Shown: positions 1-8,463, counted from the first letter of the stretch. The stretch is 64,000 bases of DNA from CAWDMW01 sp963803575 (GCA_963803575.1 CAWDMW010000001.1:310001-374000); one strand, 5' to 3'. Notes: generated by a model from the sequence alone, not told the origin. Made by a program: numbers and translations.

Positions 1-974
1 TCTCTCAGGCAATCACCGCCATTGAAAAAGAGCGTGGCAAACCCGCTGGCAGTTTGGTCGCCTTTATGCAAGAGAATGCTATTGATAGTACGACGCTGCA
101 TGACCAGATTGAGGCACAAATTGCATGGAGTAAATTGCTACAGCAACGGTTATTACCAAAGATTACGGTAACCGAATCCGATATAGAAACCCATATCCAA
201 CAATTGCAGCAGCAGAAAAGTGGTGTGGATGAAGTGCAAATTGCATCATTATTGCTACCTGCCACAGAGTTTGACACGAAAGCAGAAGCTAAAACACTGG
301 CCGATATGATTGTTGGCAAGCTTCGTAGCGGCGTCAGCTTTGAAGCATTAGCGGGTCAACTCTCCAGCGGTCAGCTTTCCAGCAGTTCACCTGTGTGGGC
401 GCCAGTGCAGTCACTCGATCCTAATATTGCCAGCGCGCTAAAACCCCTGACACCACCCGCTATATTAGATCCTATCTTTACACCGGAAGGATACCGCATC
501 TTACTTTTTCGGGATAAACGCAGAGCAGATTACCGCCTAAATGCTGAGGGGTTATTTAAAGAAATTATTTTATCCTTGGAAGCTGGTGCTACACGTCAGG
601 AAGTTGACCTGCTCATGACTATTGCGAAAGAAGTGCGTAAACATTCAGGCGATTGCCATTCAAAAAATGTAGCTGATATTACCAACTTAGAGAATCTGGA
701 CTTTGACGTAAGCTATACCCGTACTCGCTTATCTGACATTTCATCACAGATATTGCCATTGGTGCGGGGCTTGCGTGTTGGCGAAACATCGGAACCATTT
801 GCAACACCTGAAGGCATACGGTTGCTCAAATTATGCGAAAAAGTTGATCTTCCGGTTTCCGAGAAAGCGCGTGACAAACACTCGCGTACACTAAAAGAAG
901 AGAAATTTCAGATGGAAGCTGTGCGCTACCTGCGTGACCTTCGGCGTAGTAGCTTCGTCGATATACGTGATTAG
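1..974 (+). CDS. surA: Periplasmic chaperone / peptidyl-prolyl isomerase SurA (3' part)
   Basis: The reading frame is open from the left edge (codons start at base 3), so the 5' end lies outside the window. SurA is a periplasmic chaperone with parvulin domains that escorts outer-membrane proteins to BamA. The visible part starts inside the SurA N-terminal helical domain (helices with KLLQQRLLPKITVTESDI). A first parvulin-like domain follows, then a second degenerate one near the end (GETSEPFATPEGIRLLKLC). It ends convergently with truA, with a 4-bp overlap. Other periplasmic/OMP factors (ppiD, skp, bamA) occur further along. Identity to the SurA family is by motif and domain order; PpiC-type parvulins are the only realistic alternative. 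Confidence 0.85.
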   Translation, partial: SQAITAIEKERGKPAGSLVAFMQENAIDSTTLHDQIEAQIAWSKLLQQRLLPKITVTESDIETHIQQLQQQKSGVDEVQIASLLLPATEFDTKAEAKTLADMIVGKLRSGVSFEALAGQLSSGQLSSSSPVWAPVQSLDPNIASALKPLTPPAILDPIFTPEGYRILLFRDKRRADYRLNAEGLFKEIILSLEAGATRQEVDLLMTIAKEVRKHSGDCHSKNVADITNLENLDFDVSYTRTRLSDISSQILPLVRGLRVGETSEPFATPEGIRLLKLCEKVDLPVSEKARDKHSRTLKEEKFQMEAVRYLRDLRRSSFVDIRD

Positions 975-1723
975 TCAGCATATTCCACTGACATAAAATA
1001 CAGCCCATATGCAGGTGCAGTCATTCCAGCAACTTCCCGGCGGCGTGTCAGGAGTATGTCCGGTATGCTGGAAGCCCGACGCTTTCCTTTGCCAATCTCA
1101 ACTAGGGTGCCGACAATAATGCGTACCTGATGGTGCAAAAAGGATGGTGCAGAAACAGAGATGTTCAGGCCATCATCATGCAATGCAATATCTATCACAT
1201 CTATCGTTTTATGCGGTGAGTTTGCCTGACATTCACTATCACGAAATGATGTGAAATCATGAGATCCTATCAGATAACGTGCGCCTTCACGCATGGCGCA
1301 TATATCTAAGGCCTCACCAATCTGCCATGCTCGTTTGGCTTCCAACACCAGTGGAGGGCGACGCATAATAATACGGTACATATAATGGCGGCTTAGTGCA
1401 TGATAGCGCGCATTGAAGGTATCAGGAACGTCTTCCACCTTTAAAATGGCCACATACTTACCACGCAAATGTGCGTTCAGCGCTTCCTGAACCCGAAATG
1501 TATCACTGTTCGTCTGACAATTCATATGTGCCACCTGCCCGCGCGCATGGACGCCGGCATCCGTCCGGCCAGCACAAACTAATCGTACATCCTGCTGGCA
1601 GAACGCATAGATTGCTTCTTCAATCGTTTGCTGAACAGATGGCACACCTTTTTGCCGTTGCCAGCCATGAAAAAACGTGCCGTCATACTCAATTAGCAAA
1701 CGAAAACGTTTCTCTTGTCTCAT
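971..1723 (-). CDS. truA: tRNA pseudouridine(38-40) synthase TruA
   Basis: 250 aa, normal TruA length. It converts uridines 38-40 of the tRNA anticodon stem to pseudouridine. The catalytic motif GRTDAGVHA lies at about residues 52-60, with the nucleophilic Asp at 55. The N-terminal YDGTFFHGWQRQ and C-terminal SFLHHQVRIIVGTLVEIGKGK motifs are also typical. The start ATG overlaps the fmt stop by 4 bp, so translation is probably coupled. It is the last gene of a def-fmt-truA operon, a common arrangement in alphaproteobacteria. Confidence 0.97.
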   Translation of the reverse strand: MRQEKRFRLLIEYDGTFFHGWQRQKGVPSVQQTIEEAIYAFCQQDVRLVCAGRTDAGVHARGQVAHMNCQTNSDTFRVQEALNAHLRGKYVAILKVEDVPDTFNARYHALSRHYMYRIIMRRPPLVLEAKRAWQIGEALDICAMREGARYLIGSHDFTSFRDSECQANSPHKTIDVIDIALHDDGLNISVSAPSFLHHQVRIIVGTLVEIGKGKRRASSIPDILLTRRREVAGMTAPAYGLYFMSVEYAD

Positions 1724-2634
1724 ATGTCCACTTGCTCACCTATAATCACATCTAAACCACGCAAACATTCAATAGCCGGCAAAGGTTTCTTACCTGCGCG
1801 TTGCAGCACCAGTGGGCGTATAGCCTGATAAAGACACGCAATCGTGAAATCAGCAGAAAGTACTGTTCCAACAGGTGCCTCACGCGAAGACACCACTTCT
1901 GCTTCCAGCCATTTGATACGCTCCCCGCGATAATGCATATAAGCACCCGGAAAAGGACTTAAGCCATGAACATGACGGCGCAATTGCTCTGCTGACTTAT
2001 CAAAACACATACGTGCATCTGCTTTGCTAATCTTTGCAGCGTAGCTTATGCCATCATCTGACTGCGGCTGTGCTACCATATCCGGGTAATGATCCAGCAC
2101 ATGTAGCAATAATTCGGCAGACTCATCTGCCAGATAGGCTGATAATGTGGCAGATGTATGATGCTTATCTACTGGATAGTGACGGCGGAGCAATACATCA
2201 CCTGTATCTAATCCTGCATTCATTTGCATGATACATATATCTGTTTCGCTATCACCTGCCATGATAGTCCGTTGTACAGGCGCAGCACCCCGCCAGCGCG
2301 GAAGAGCCGATGGGTGGATATTGATGCAGCCATACGCTGGAATATCCAGCACCGCCTGTGGCAACAACATGCCATACGCCACTACTACCGCTATATCAGC
2401 TTGATGGGTTTTTAGCACTTCCTGCACATCAGGCTTCTTTAAGCTATCTGGTGTATGAATGACCAAATTATGCTCAAATGCCCAGCGATGCACAACGGAC
2501 TGATTCATTCGCTTTCCCCTATGGGCAGCCTTTGGTGGCGCGGTATAGACAGCCACAATTTGGTGAGAGGAATTATGAAGCGCCTTCAAAGCCGGCAGTG
2601 CAAACTCCGGTGTTCCCATAAAGATAACACGCAT
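1720..2634 (-). CDS. fmt: Methionyl-tRNA formyltransferase
   Basis: 304 aa. It formylates initiator Met-tRNA using 10-formyltetrahydrofolate. The N-terminal formyltransferase fold starts MRVIFMGTPEFA. The folate/catalytic motif HPSALPRWRGAAP lies at about 107-119, and GLDTGD with the catalytic Asp at about 141-146. A C-terminal OB-like tRNA-binding domain follows (FPGAYMHYRGERIKW). It overlaps def by 1 bp upstream and truA by 4 bp downstream, so the three genes form a tight operon linking initiator formylation to deformylation. Confidence 0.97.
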   Translation of the reverse strand: MRVIFMGTPEFALPALKALHNSSHQIVAVYTAPPKAAHRGKRMNQSVVHRWAFEHNLVIHTPDSLKKPDVQEVLKTHQADIAVVVAYGMLLPQAVLDIPAYGCINIHPSALPRWRGAAPVQRTIMAGDSETDICIMQMNAGLDTGDVLLRRHYPVDKHHTSATLSAYLADESAELLLHVLDHYPDMVAQPQSDDGISYAAKISKADARMCFDKSAEQLRRHVHGLSPFPGAYMHYRGERIKWLEAEVVSSREAPVGTVLSADFTIACLYQAIRPLVLQRAGKKPLPAIECLRGLDVIIGEQVDI

Positions 2635-3194
2635 CAGCTATTCAACTGTCCATGTTTTTGCTGCTTCTTTAGCTTTCGCAGAATCATATCACGCTTCATG
2701 CGCGAAATATGATCTACGAATACGACCCCATTAATATGGTCAATCTCATGCTGAATACAGGTTGATAGTAACCCGTCTGCCTCAAGTGTTTGTGGCTGCC
2801 CTGCTTTATCCATATAACGTATGGTGACCTGATCTGGACGCACCACGTCAGAATATTGCCCTGGAAAAGACAGGCAGCCCTCTTCGTAAATGCGCGTGTC
2901 CGTTGAATGGCTCACGATTTCCGGGTTAATCAATAGAATCGGATTGCCAACAGGTACGTCAGATGCAGAGGCATTATCCTCAACGTAACGTGAGGAACCC
3001 CATTCAGTATCAATCACAATAATACGCTTCAACACGCCCACTTGCACGGCAGCCAGTCCAATGCCATTGGATGCATACATGGTTTCAAACATATCCTCAA
3101 TTAGTGTCGTAATATCAGGAGTTACAGAATCCACTGTGTCAGAGCGCTGGCTTAAAAGAGGATGTGGGGCTACATAAATAGGTAAAACAGTCAT
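2634..3194 (-). CDS. def: Peptide deformylase
   Basis: 186 aa. It removes the N-formyl group from nascent proteins and is a metal enzyme. The three diagnostic motifs are present: GIGLAAVQ (about 44-51), EGCLS (105-109, Cys107 metal ligand) and HEIDH (149-153, two His ligands and the catalytic Glu). The region between motifs 1 and 2 carries a short insertion (VEDNASASDVPVG), as in many alphaproteobacterial type-1 deformylases. It is the first gene of def-fmt-truA. Confidence 0.97.
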   Translation of the reverse strand: MTVLPIYVAPHPLLSQRSDTVDSVTPDITTLIEDMFETMYASNGIGLAAVQVGVLKRIIVIDTEWGSSRYVEDNASASDVPVGNPILLINPEIVSHSTDTRIYEEGCLSFPGQYSDVVRPDQVTIRYMDKAGQPQTLEADGLLSTCIQHEIDHINGVVFVDHISRMKRDMILRKLKKQQKHGQLNS

Positions 3195-3227
3195 AGCAAC
3201 AGGTTATAACAATAAGTTTAACATTTA

Positions 3228-3659
3228 TCAATGCTGATCCAGCGATGCATCAGCATAACAATTTGGCGTCTCATACATTCTGATGTGCGTACACCGAATC
3301 CCAGTATTGGCAAATAACTCAGGGCATACTACGTCCAGCAAATACATAGCCATATGTTCAGCCGTAGGGTTATCTGGCAGATAGAACACATGCTGCTGTA
3401 ATTCACTGTCAATCATATCCCCCAGCGCTTTATCCGCCTCATTCAAAATCGTGTTATGATCCCAATATTGATCTATCCAGCCACCTAGCCGCTCTTTAAT
3501 AATACCGAAATCAACGACTCGCCCAAGCGCGTCTAAGGCCTCCGCATGAAAACGTGCTTCCACAACGTAGCGATGGCCATGCAAATATTTGCACTTGCTT
3601 TCATGCAACATCACTCGATGTGCAGCATCAAATTCCAGCCGGCGGGTACAGGTAATCAT
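3228..3659 (-). CDS. queD: 6-carboxy-5,6,7,8-tetrahydropterin synthase (QueD / PTPS family)
   Basis: 143 aa from the ATG at 3659. The reading frame continues upstream to a TTG at 3704, but family members begin about ten residues before the FDAAHR motif, as the ATG does. The zinc ligands H14, H27 and H29 (FDAAH and HGH) and the catalytic Cys23 are visible. VVDFGIIK and NPTAEHMA are further family motifs. QueD converts 7,8-dihydroneopterin triphosphate to carboxytetrahydropterin in queuosine (tRNA wobble base) synthesis. The other queuosine genes are not in the window. A folate/biopterin PTPS role cannot be excluded from sequence alone. Confidence 0.9.
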   Translation of the reverse strand: MITCTRRLEFDAAHRVMLHESKCKYLHGHRYVVEARFHAEALDALGRVVDFGIIKERLGGWIDQYWDHNTILNEADKALGDMIDSELQQHVFYLPDNPTAEHMAMYLLDVVCPELFANTGIRCTHIRMYETPNCYADASLDQH

Positions 3660-3693
3660 AGGCAACTGGTTATAGGTAGAATGACCGCGAAAA

Positions 3694-4092
3694 TCAACGG
3701 GCAACGTTCACGGGTTTGCGTTGTGACTGCTGACGAGCAGGGCGTGGAGGTTCTGCCGGAATATAACGCAATGGCTGCTGCGGTTGAGGTGCGGCGCGTG
3801 GCACAGGTGGCGCGTAACGCGGTGGAGCTTTACGCTTGATTCCTGGTGACGCTACTGTCCATCCTTTCAGTTCCATACAATCATGAAAGATCTGTGCCAG
3901 CACTGCCTGAACATTCTTGGTTTGCAACGCCTGCGAAGCAGCAGGTTGTGGTTTATAAAAATCTGCATTTTCTTCTGCCATTTGCCTACATTCATCGCGC
4001 ATATCAATATAATCCATCTGCACCCGTGAACTGGTTAGGCATCCACTCAGCACGCATGGTATCGTAAGTAATGCAGCGTAGAGAGGTTTCAT
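3694..4092 (-). CDS. Small putative lipoprotein, unknown function
   Basis: 132 aa. The N-terminus is a lipoprotein signal: a hydrophobic stretch ending LSGC at about residues 15-18, so Cys18 is the likely lipidated residue. The middle is polar. The last 45 residues are rich in Pro, Arg and Gln (RKAPPRYAPPVPRAAPQPQQ), a low-complexity tail that may sit in the periplasm or bind peptidoglycan. No family was recognised. It overlaps the gene upstream (FliJ-like) by 4 bp and the 5' extension of queD, so it is co-transcribed in the minus-strand run. Confidence 0.6.
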   Translation of the reverse strand: MKPLYAALLTIPCVLSGCLTSSRVQMDYIDMRDECRQMAEENADFYKPQPAASQALQTKNVQAVLAQIFHDCMELKGWTVASPGIKRKAPPRYAPPVPRAAPQPQQPLRYIPAEPPRPARQQSQRKPVNVAR

Positions 4093-4505
4093 ATGGCACC
4101 TGCTTCATGACGCGTACCAGCTATTTCATCCATGCGCTGCTGTTCGCGCTGTTCCTGACGATAAGCATGTTCGGCGATACGGCGTTGTCGTGCTAAATCA
4201 AACTTCTTTTGCTCGGCAAATAATACGATCATCTTATCACGCAGCCCCTGCATTTGTGCCTCTACAGCCCGTATATGTACACGCACTTCTTCCTGCTGTT
4301 GTCCGATTGCTTCAGAAAAATCACCAAAGAACATACCCATTTCTGTCATATGACCAGCGAGTGAAATTTCTTTGTATAATTGTTCCGACAAGCTATCTAT
4401 CCGGTGATTTAAATCATTATGCTGTTGCTGCAACATGCCCATATGTTTTTGCAACTGATCTAATTCCTGCTGCTTCAACCGGATAAGTGTTGTGTAATGT
4501 TTCAT
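4089..4505 (-). CDS. fliJ: FliJ-like flagellar export coiled-coil protein
   Basis: 138 aa from the ATG at 4505. The frame can extend to a TTG at 4544, but that lies inside the upstream terminator hairpin. The protein is almost entirely predicted coiled coil (LIRLKQQELDQLQKHMGMLQ and so on). Its C-terminus has the FliJ pattern: a KKFDLARQRR segment followed by EQREQQRMDEIAG. FliJ is the stalk of the flagellar type III export ATPase and works with FliI, whose gene is about 50 kb away in this window (53927-55300). FliJ proteins are poorly conserved, so the call rests on length, coiled coil, C-terminal pattern and the presence of fliI. Confidence 0.6.
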   Translation of the reverse strand: MKHYTTLIRLKQQELDQLQKHMGMLQQQHNDLNHRIDSLSEQLYKEISLAGHMTEMGMFFGDFSEAIGQQQEEVRVHIRAVEAQMQGLRDKMIVLFAEQKKFDLARQRRIAEHAYRQEQREQQRMDEIAGTRHEAGAI

Positions 4506-4542
4506 GCAACCGACTATATCACATATCGCTATGTGAATTGAC

Positions 4543-4579
4543 AAAAATCAGGACGCCTTAGTGAGACATCCTGATTTTT
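4543..4579 (-). terminator. Rho-independent terminator after the 771-aa gene
   Basis: An 11-bp perfect inverted repeat (AAAAATCAGGA at 4543-4553 and TCCTGATTTTT at 4569-4579) with a 15-nt loop. On the minus strand it lies 6-40 nt past the stop of the 771-aa gene and ends in a T run, so it should stop that transcript before fliJ. The T run on the other strand could make it work both ways. Confidence 0.8.
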
Positions 4580-4584
4580 TATCC

Positions 4585-6900
4585 TTACCCAATAGCAGGG
4601 CCTCCTGCCATCAATGTATCAGAGCGTGGGCGCATAATTGGTTTTGAAACTTGGTCTGAGTCTACGTCTTTACCGCCACTAATAGTCGTTGCTGTATTTA
4701 CTTTATCGGCAGCTTCTCTGACAGAACTTTCAAGCTTATCAAACGATAACTGCATGGCTTCCTGACGTTCTATAGACGAACCTGTTTCAATGGCTTTTGC
4801 AAGTTTAGGGTCGGCATCACGCAACCACGTAGCATATTCATCACCTGGCCCATTTATTACGCCGTCTTTATCAACCTTAATATTAAGCTTTTCTAGTCCG
4901 GCAGTTATGGTTGCATAGGTTTTAAGATGCTCGTTATCTTTCCCATAATCTTCGCCAGTAAGCTCATGGATGGTCTTGCTAATGTTCGTCTCTAGCGTTT
5001 CATTATTTGGCGTAGACGCCGTTTGCGGCTCTTTCCCTTGCCGTTTGCGAATAGCCGCAACGTTAGTATCTATCTCTTCCTTATATTCTTCACGAACATG
5101 CTCAAATTCCTTGTTATACGTTCCTGTAGCTGCCTCAATATTGCTAATTTCAGTAACCAAACGATCACGCTCATTCACACCAGCCTGCTTGCCCCATTCC
5201 TGCAACTTCGCACGCGCTTCAGCAGGCGTCAATGGGGTACCCTTGTTGAAGGCCATTGGGACATCAGATGCAACATCATACTTTTGTCCATCAACGCCAG
5301 CCAGCACATCATCTTTTTGCGATGCCACCAGGGGCTGTCCAGCTGACGCTACTACATCTAACGAAATAGCTTCTTGTAAATCACGTTCACGCATTCTTGG
5401 CGGCAAACTAAAGTTCTCACGGTTATCCAGCTTATGTTGCGCATAATCGCGGATGTTGGTGGCTAGGTCATTATTGGTAAATCCTAACTCAGCTAAGTCA
5501 TCTTTCATCTGGCGATACTCGCTATTTGACAGCTTATCAACCACCTTGTCATTAATATTTTCCAAAGAGATAGAATCTTCATACTTGTCTACCTTCTTCT
5601 CAAACTTGGCAGATTTACGCATATCTTTTTGTAGATCGTCCAAGGTATCCTGTATTGTATCAGGATTCCCGCTTTTAAGCGCTGCTATTTGCTGATCGGT
5701 CGCATGTTCATTGATCGTTTTCGTCAATAATTCAGCAAAACCTGGTTCATTAAAGTTGTCAGCTTTACTACCCTTTTTGAACTCTACACCGTCATTTAAA
5801 TCTTCAAGACGACGCTTAAACTTAGAGATATCACGCTTAGCCCCTCCATCACCATCAATAAATGCTTGTGCGAGTTGTTCTGTGCTAATGCGTGGTTCTT
5901 CGTAGGCAATCGTTGGCACAATCACTGCATCCTGATTACGACCTTGCGCCACACTACGCCCATTTGCCTCTTGTTGCAGATTAGTCAACGATCCTTGCAG
6001 TGCATCAAATGCATCTGAGCGGCCTTTACCTGTCGTCATGTCAGCGTCTTTAATCGCTTTAGCCAACTCAGGATTTGTCTCTTTCATCCATGCACCAAAC
6101 TCACCTGCTTCGATAATGTTGCCTTTAGCATCATCGCCCATCACCGGAGAACGCGTTACGTCACGACCGGTTTTTTCTAAAGCGGCAGCTATATTAACAT
6201 GTGCCTCCTTAAATTCATTACCAGCTAATTGCTTAATCATGCCGTTTAAACGTTCATCAAATTCTGTATCCATGGGTAGTTCTCCTCTTATTGTAGTATC
6301 TCTTTTGCTCGGGACTTCTTGTGCTGTAGCCACTGTGTTACTGTCACCACGACCGTAGCGCTCCTGAACTTCGCGATCAGACTCTTTCTGACGTGTAGTG
6401 ATGGTCTCTTCAGAGCGTTTTTCCTCTGCTAATCGTTCATAGTGCCGACGAGAGCCTCTTGGTTCGCTTTCTCGTGATTCTTGGCGACTTGATTCTCTTT
6501 GTTCACGCACATCATTTTCGCGACTACCGCCACGCTCACGTCTTGACTCACCCTCATGCTCGCGATTAATCTCAACATCAATCTCGCGACGTCCAACAGT
6601 TCCTTCTATGGTTGTTGTCGAGGTACGGTTATTGGTACGGGTCAATGAATAATCCCCACCTTTCCCGTTCAACAATGCCTCTTCTTGTAACTTATACTCA
6701 GTTTCTTTAAGGCTATATTTCGCAGACTTCATGTCATCACGATCCTGACGAGTATCGTATTTGCTCTTCTTAGAATCCCACTTTTCCTTGTCAGCACTAC
6801 CTTCAATACCAATACCTGTTACTTCAGTAACGTCTTTTATGGTACGGTTAGCATCCTTGGTCATTTTACGTACGTCTTTGAAAAGATCTTTGAGTCCCAT
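4585..6900 (-). CDS. 771-aa charged protein of unknown function with three divergent internal repeats
   Basis: No family recognised. The protein is soluble and highly charged, with no signal peptide or membrane segment. Residues about 100-190 are a low-complexity Arg/Glu/Ser linker (RERGGSREND, SRQESRESEPRGSRR). Three copies of a ~100-residue helical unit are visible by eye, at about 213-313, 336-435 and 635-733. They share the core F/Y-x-x-W/L then N/D-P-x-L-A-K-A-I and a terminal helix: EFGAWMKETNPELAKAIK in the first, EYATWLRDADPKLAKAIE in the last, and a weaker GFAELLTKTINEHA version in the middle. A Pho-box-like promoter (6939-6972) precedes it and a strong terminator follows, so it is a single-gene transcript between chemotaxis and tRNA/flagellar genes. 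It could be structural, secreted by a non-Sec route, or a regulator; there is no evidence to choose. Confidence 0.75.
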   Translation of the reverse strand: MGLKDLFKDVRKMTKDANRTIKDVTEVTGIGIEGSADKEKWDSKKSKYDTRQDRDDMKSAKYSLKETEYKLQEEALLNGKGGDYSLTRTNNRTSTTTIEGTVGRREIDVEINREHEGESRRERGGSRENDVREQRESSRQESRESEPRGSRRHYERLAEEKRSEETITTRQKESDREVQERYGRGDSNTVATAQEVPSKRDTTIRGELPMDTEFDERLNGMIKQLAGNEFKEAHVNIAAALEKTGRDVTRSPVMGDDAKGNIIEAGEFGAWMKETNPELAKAIKDADMTTGKGRSDAFDALQGSLTNLQQEANGRSVAQGRNQDAVIVPTIAYEEPRISTEQLAQAFIDGDGGAKRDISKFKRRLEDLNDGVEFKKGSKADNFNEPGFAELLTKTINEHATDQQIAALKSGNPDTIQDTLDDLQKDMRKSAKFEKKVDKYEDSISLENINDKVVDKLSNSEYRQMKDDLAELGFTNNDLATNIRDYAQHKLDNRENFSLPPRMRERDLQEAISLDVVASAGQPLVASQKDDVLAGVDGQKYDVASDVPMAFNKGTPLTPAEARAKLQEWGKQAGVNERDRLVTEISNIEAATGTYNKEFEHVREEYKEEIDTNVAAIRKRQGKEPQTASTPNNETLETNISKTIHELTGEDYGKDNEHLKTYATITAGLEKLNIKVDKDGVINGPGDEYATWLRDADPKLAKAIETGSSIERQEAMQLSFDKLESSVREAADKVNTATTISGGKDVDSDQVSKPIMRPRSDTLMAGGPAIG

Positions 6901-6938
6901 GTCTGAAACAGCCTCTATATGTTATTTCTAATAATATC

Positions 6939-6972
6939 ATATTAGCAATGAAATATGTCAGTTTCATGACGT
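6939..6972 (-). promoter_or_regulatory. Pho-box-like promoter of the 771-aa gene
   Basis: On the minus strand, two 7-mers, ACGTCAT and CTGACAT, lie 11 bp apart (6966-6972 and 6955-6961, spacer GAAA). They match the PhoB consensus CTGTCAT-N4-CTGTCAT at 11 of 14 half-site positions. Exactly 10 bp downstream is TAATAT (6939-6944), a good -10 at the spacing seen at the E. coli phoA promoter. The ATG is 38 bp further. The degenerate first half-site makes this the weakest of three similarly arranged sites in the window. Confidence 0.55.
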
Positions 6973-7023
6973 CAAGGTGTCATTTGGATGAATAGATGCG
7001 ATAGATTCAGTTTCACCGATAGG

Positions 7024-7689
7024 TTAACTTCCAAACAATGCGTCAATTTCATCCTGTGTTTGGGCATTGCCATCCAGTTGAGGGCCTTCCATCAAATGTG
7101 CATCAGGGCGTTTATCGTGTAAAATAGCTTTACTATCCTTGCTTGCAATACTCACCACATCCTCATTATCGCTGCCAAATAGCTTGGCAAGCTTGGCTAC
7201 CTTCGCTTCCACATATTCCATGGTCTTGATAACCTTATTGATACGCTGTCCAGTAATATCCTGAAAGGTGCAGGCATTATAAATGCGGTTGGATGCATCA
7301 GTAATAGTGGTTTTTGTCTTTTTATCTGATAAGCTATTCGCAGCATTTAAAATGGCATCAGTGGAATCTAAAATCGTGTCCGTTGCTTCTTCCGTTGCCC
7401 GTACCACAGCATTCAGTTCTTCACCAGCAGCATTAAAGAATTCTTCCTCTCCACCAGCATCCGGTACAATTTCAAAGATTTCATTCTTTGCTTCCGCAAT
7501 AAAAGTGGCCAGCTTTGTGATTTCACTACGAACGAATGCATTAATACGCGGATCCTCGGCTTTCACCGATAAAGCAATATCCTGAAAAATCTTGGAAACG
7601 TCTTCAATATTGATGGTTCCCTTCTCTTCCAGCGTTTCAATCATGCTGCGTAATAGGGTATTGCCTATTTCATTCTGTCCTAACCCCAT
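7024..7689 (-). CDS. cheZ: Chemotaxis protein phosphatase CheZ
   Basis: 221 aa. CheZ dephosphorylates CheY-P and so ends the tumble/stop signal. The long-helix phosphatase motif is clear: CTFQDITGQRI at about 140-150, which contains the catalytic Gln. The extreme C-terminus QDEIDALFGS (212-221) is the CheY-binding tail. The protein is mostly helical and acidic. It lies 59 bp downstream of cheY on the same strand, so the two are likely co-transcribed. Many alphaproteobacteria lack CheZ and use a second CheY as a phosphate sink, so its presence is a lineage marker. Confidence 0.92.
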   Translation of the reverse strand: MGLGQNEIGNTLLRSMIETLEEKGTINIEDVSKIFQDIALSVKAEDPRINAFVRSEITKLATFIAEAKNEIFEIVPDAGGEEEFFNAAGEELNAVVRATEEATDTILDSTDAILNAANSLSDKKTKTTITDASNRIYNACTFQDITGQRINKVIKTMEYVEAKVAKLAKLFGSDNEDVVSIASKDSKAILHDKRPDAHLMEGPQLDGNAQTQDEIDALFGS

Positions 7690-7748
7690 CGTGCCACCCC
7701 TTTATCCTGACCTGTTTATATCTAACTATGCGCATCATTACTTATTTG

Positions 7749-8126
7749 CTAGAAAACAGATTCTATTTTTCCTTTCAGGGTTTCTGCGTTGAATGGCTTC
7801 ACAATATAATTACTCACACCTGCCTGCTTAGCCGCAACAACGTTCTCTGTTTTACTCTCAGCCGTCACCATAATGAAGGGTAAGCTTTTCAGGTCGTCCT
7901 CTGCGCGTACTTTTTGCAAAAGCTCGTACCCTGACATAGGCTCCATGTTCCAGTCAGAAATCACCAGACCATATTTCTTCTCTTTAAGTTTGTTGAATGC
8001 CATCGTACCATCCGTTGCTTCATCGACATTTTGGAATCCAATCTGGCTCAACAGGTTTTTGATGATACGCAACATAGTCTTATAATCATCGACGATTAGT
8101 ACGTTCATATTTTTATCAATAGTCAT
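7749..8126 (-). CDS. cheY: Chemotaxis response regulator CheY
   Basis: 125 aa, a single receiver domain without an output domain. The acidic pocket is at D13/D14, the phosphoacceptor at D58 (VISDWNMEP), the switch Thr at 88 (MVTAES) and the conserved Lys at 110 (VKPF). FIMVTAESKTENVVAAKQAGVSNYIVKPF is spread over the switch region typical of CheY. When phosphorylated it would bind the flagellar motor. It is paired with cheZ, and a perfect CtrA-type box sits 73 bp upstream of its start. Confidence 0.93.
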   Translation of the reverse strand: MTIDKNMNVLIVDDYKTMLRIIKNLLSQIGFQNVDEATDGTMAFNKLKEKKYGLVISDWNMEPMSGYELLQKVRAEDDLKSLPFIMVTAESKTENVVAAKQAGVSNYIVKPFNAETLKGKIESVF

Positions 8127-8198
8127 TGGCGCTCGCTCCGGTTGGTATCTTAAAGTAGTTGAAATAATGCCGTATTACGCTAAACTACGCCCAACCTT

Positions 8199-8213
8199 TT
8201 AAAAGTCGGTTAA
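8199..8213. promoter_or_regulatory. CtrA-type binding site TTAA-N7-TTAA
   Basis: TTAA AAGTCGG TTAA between the divergent cheY and iscX genes is an exact match to the alphaproteobacterial CtrA consensus. ctrA itself is in this window (55564-56292). The site lies 73 bp upstream of the cheY ATG and 47 bp upstream of iscX. Since CtrA commonly controls chemotaxis and flagellar genes, cheY-cheZ is the more likely target. Confidence 0.55.
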
Positions 8214-8259
8214 ATACGATCAGGAAATGTTAGATGTTGTCCTGATTATACGGAGTTTG

Positions 8260-8463
8260 ATGACAATGCAGTGGAACGACATTTACGATATTGCTATGGA
8301 ACTTGAAGATGCATACCCTGAAAAAGATAATGTGAATCTACGTTTTACTGATTTACGTGACTGGGTAATGTCGCTGGATGGCTTCACTGGCGAACGTGAC
8401 GGATGCAGCGAAAAGATACTTGAAGCCATTCAAATGGCATGGATAGATGAACGTGCAGACTAA
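8260..8463 (+). CDS. iscX: Iron-sulfur cluster assembly accessory protein IscX
   Basis: 67 aa from the ATG at 8260, which is preceded by GGAG at 8252-8255. A second ATG at 8266 and an upstream ATG at 8227 are possible starts. The small acidic protein has the IscX pattern: W-x-D-I near the start, AYPEKDNVNLRFTDLRDWV in the middle and KILEAIQMAWIDE at the end. IscX binds IscS and iron and tunes Fe-S assembly. Normally it ends an isc operon; here it stands alone, 13 bp before tsaE, with no isc gene in view. Confidence 0.88.
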   Translation: MTMQWNDIYDIAMELEDAYPEKDNVNLRFTDLRDWVMSLDGFTGERDGCSEKILEAIQMAWIDERAD

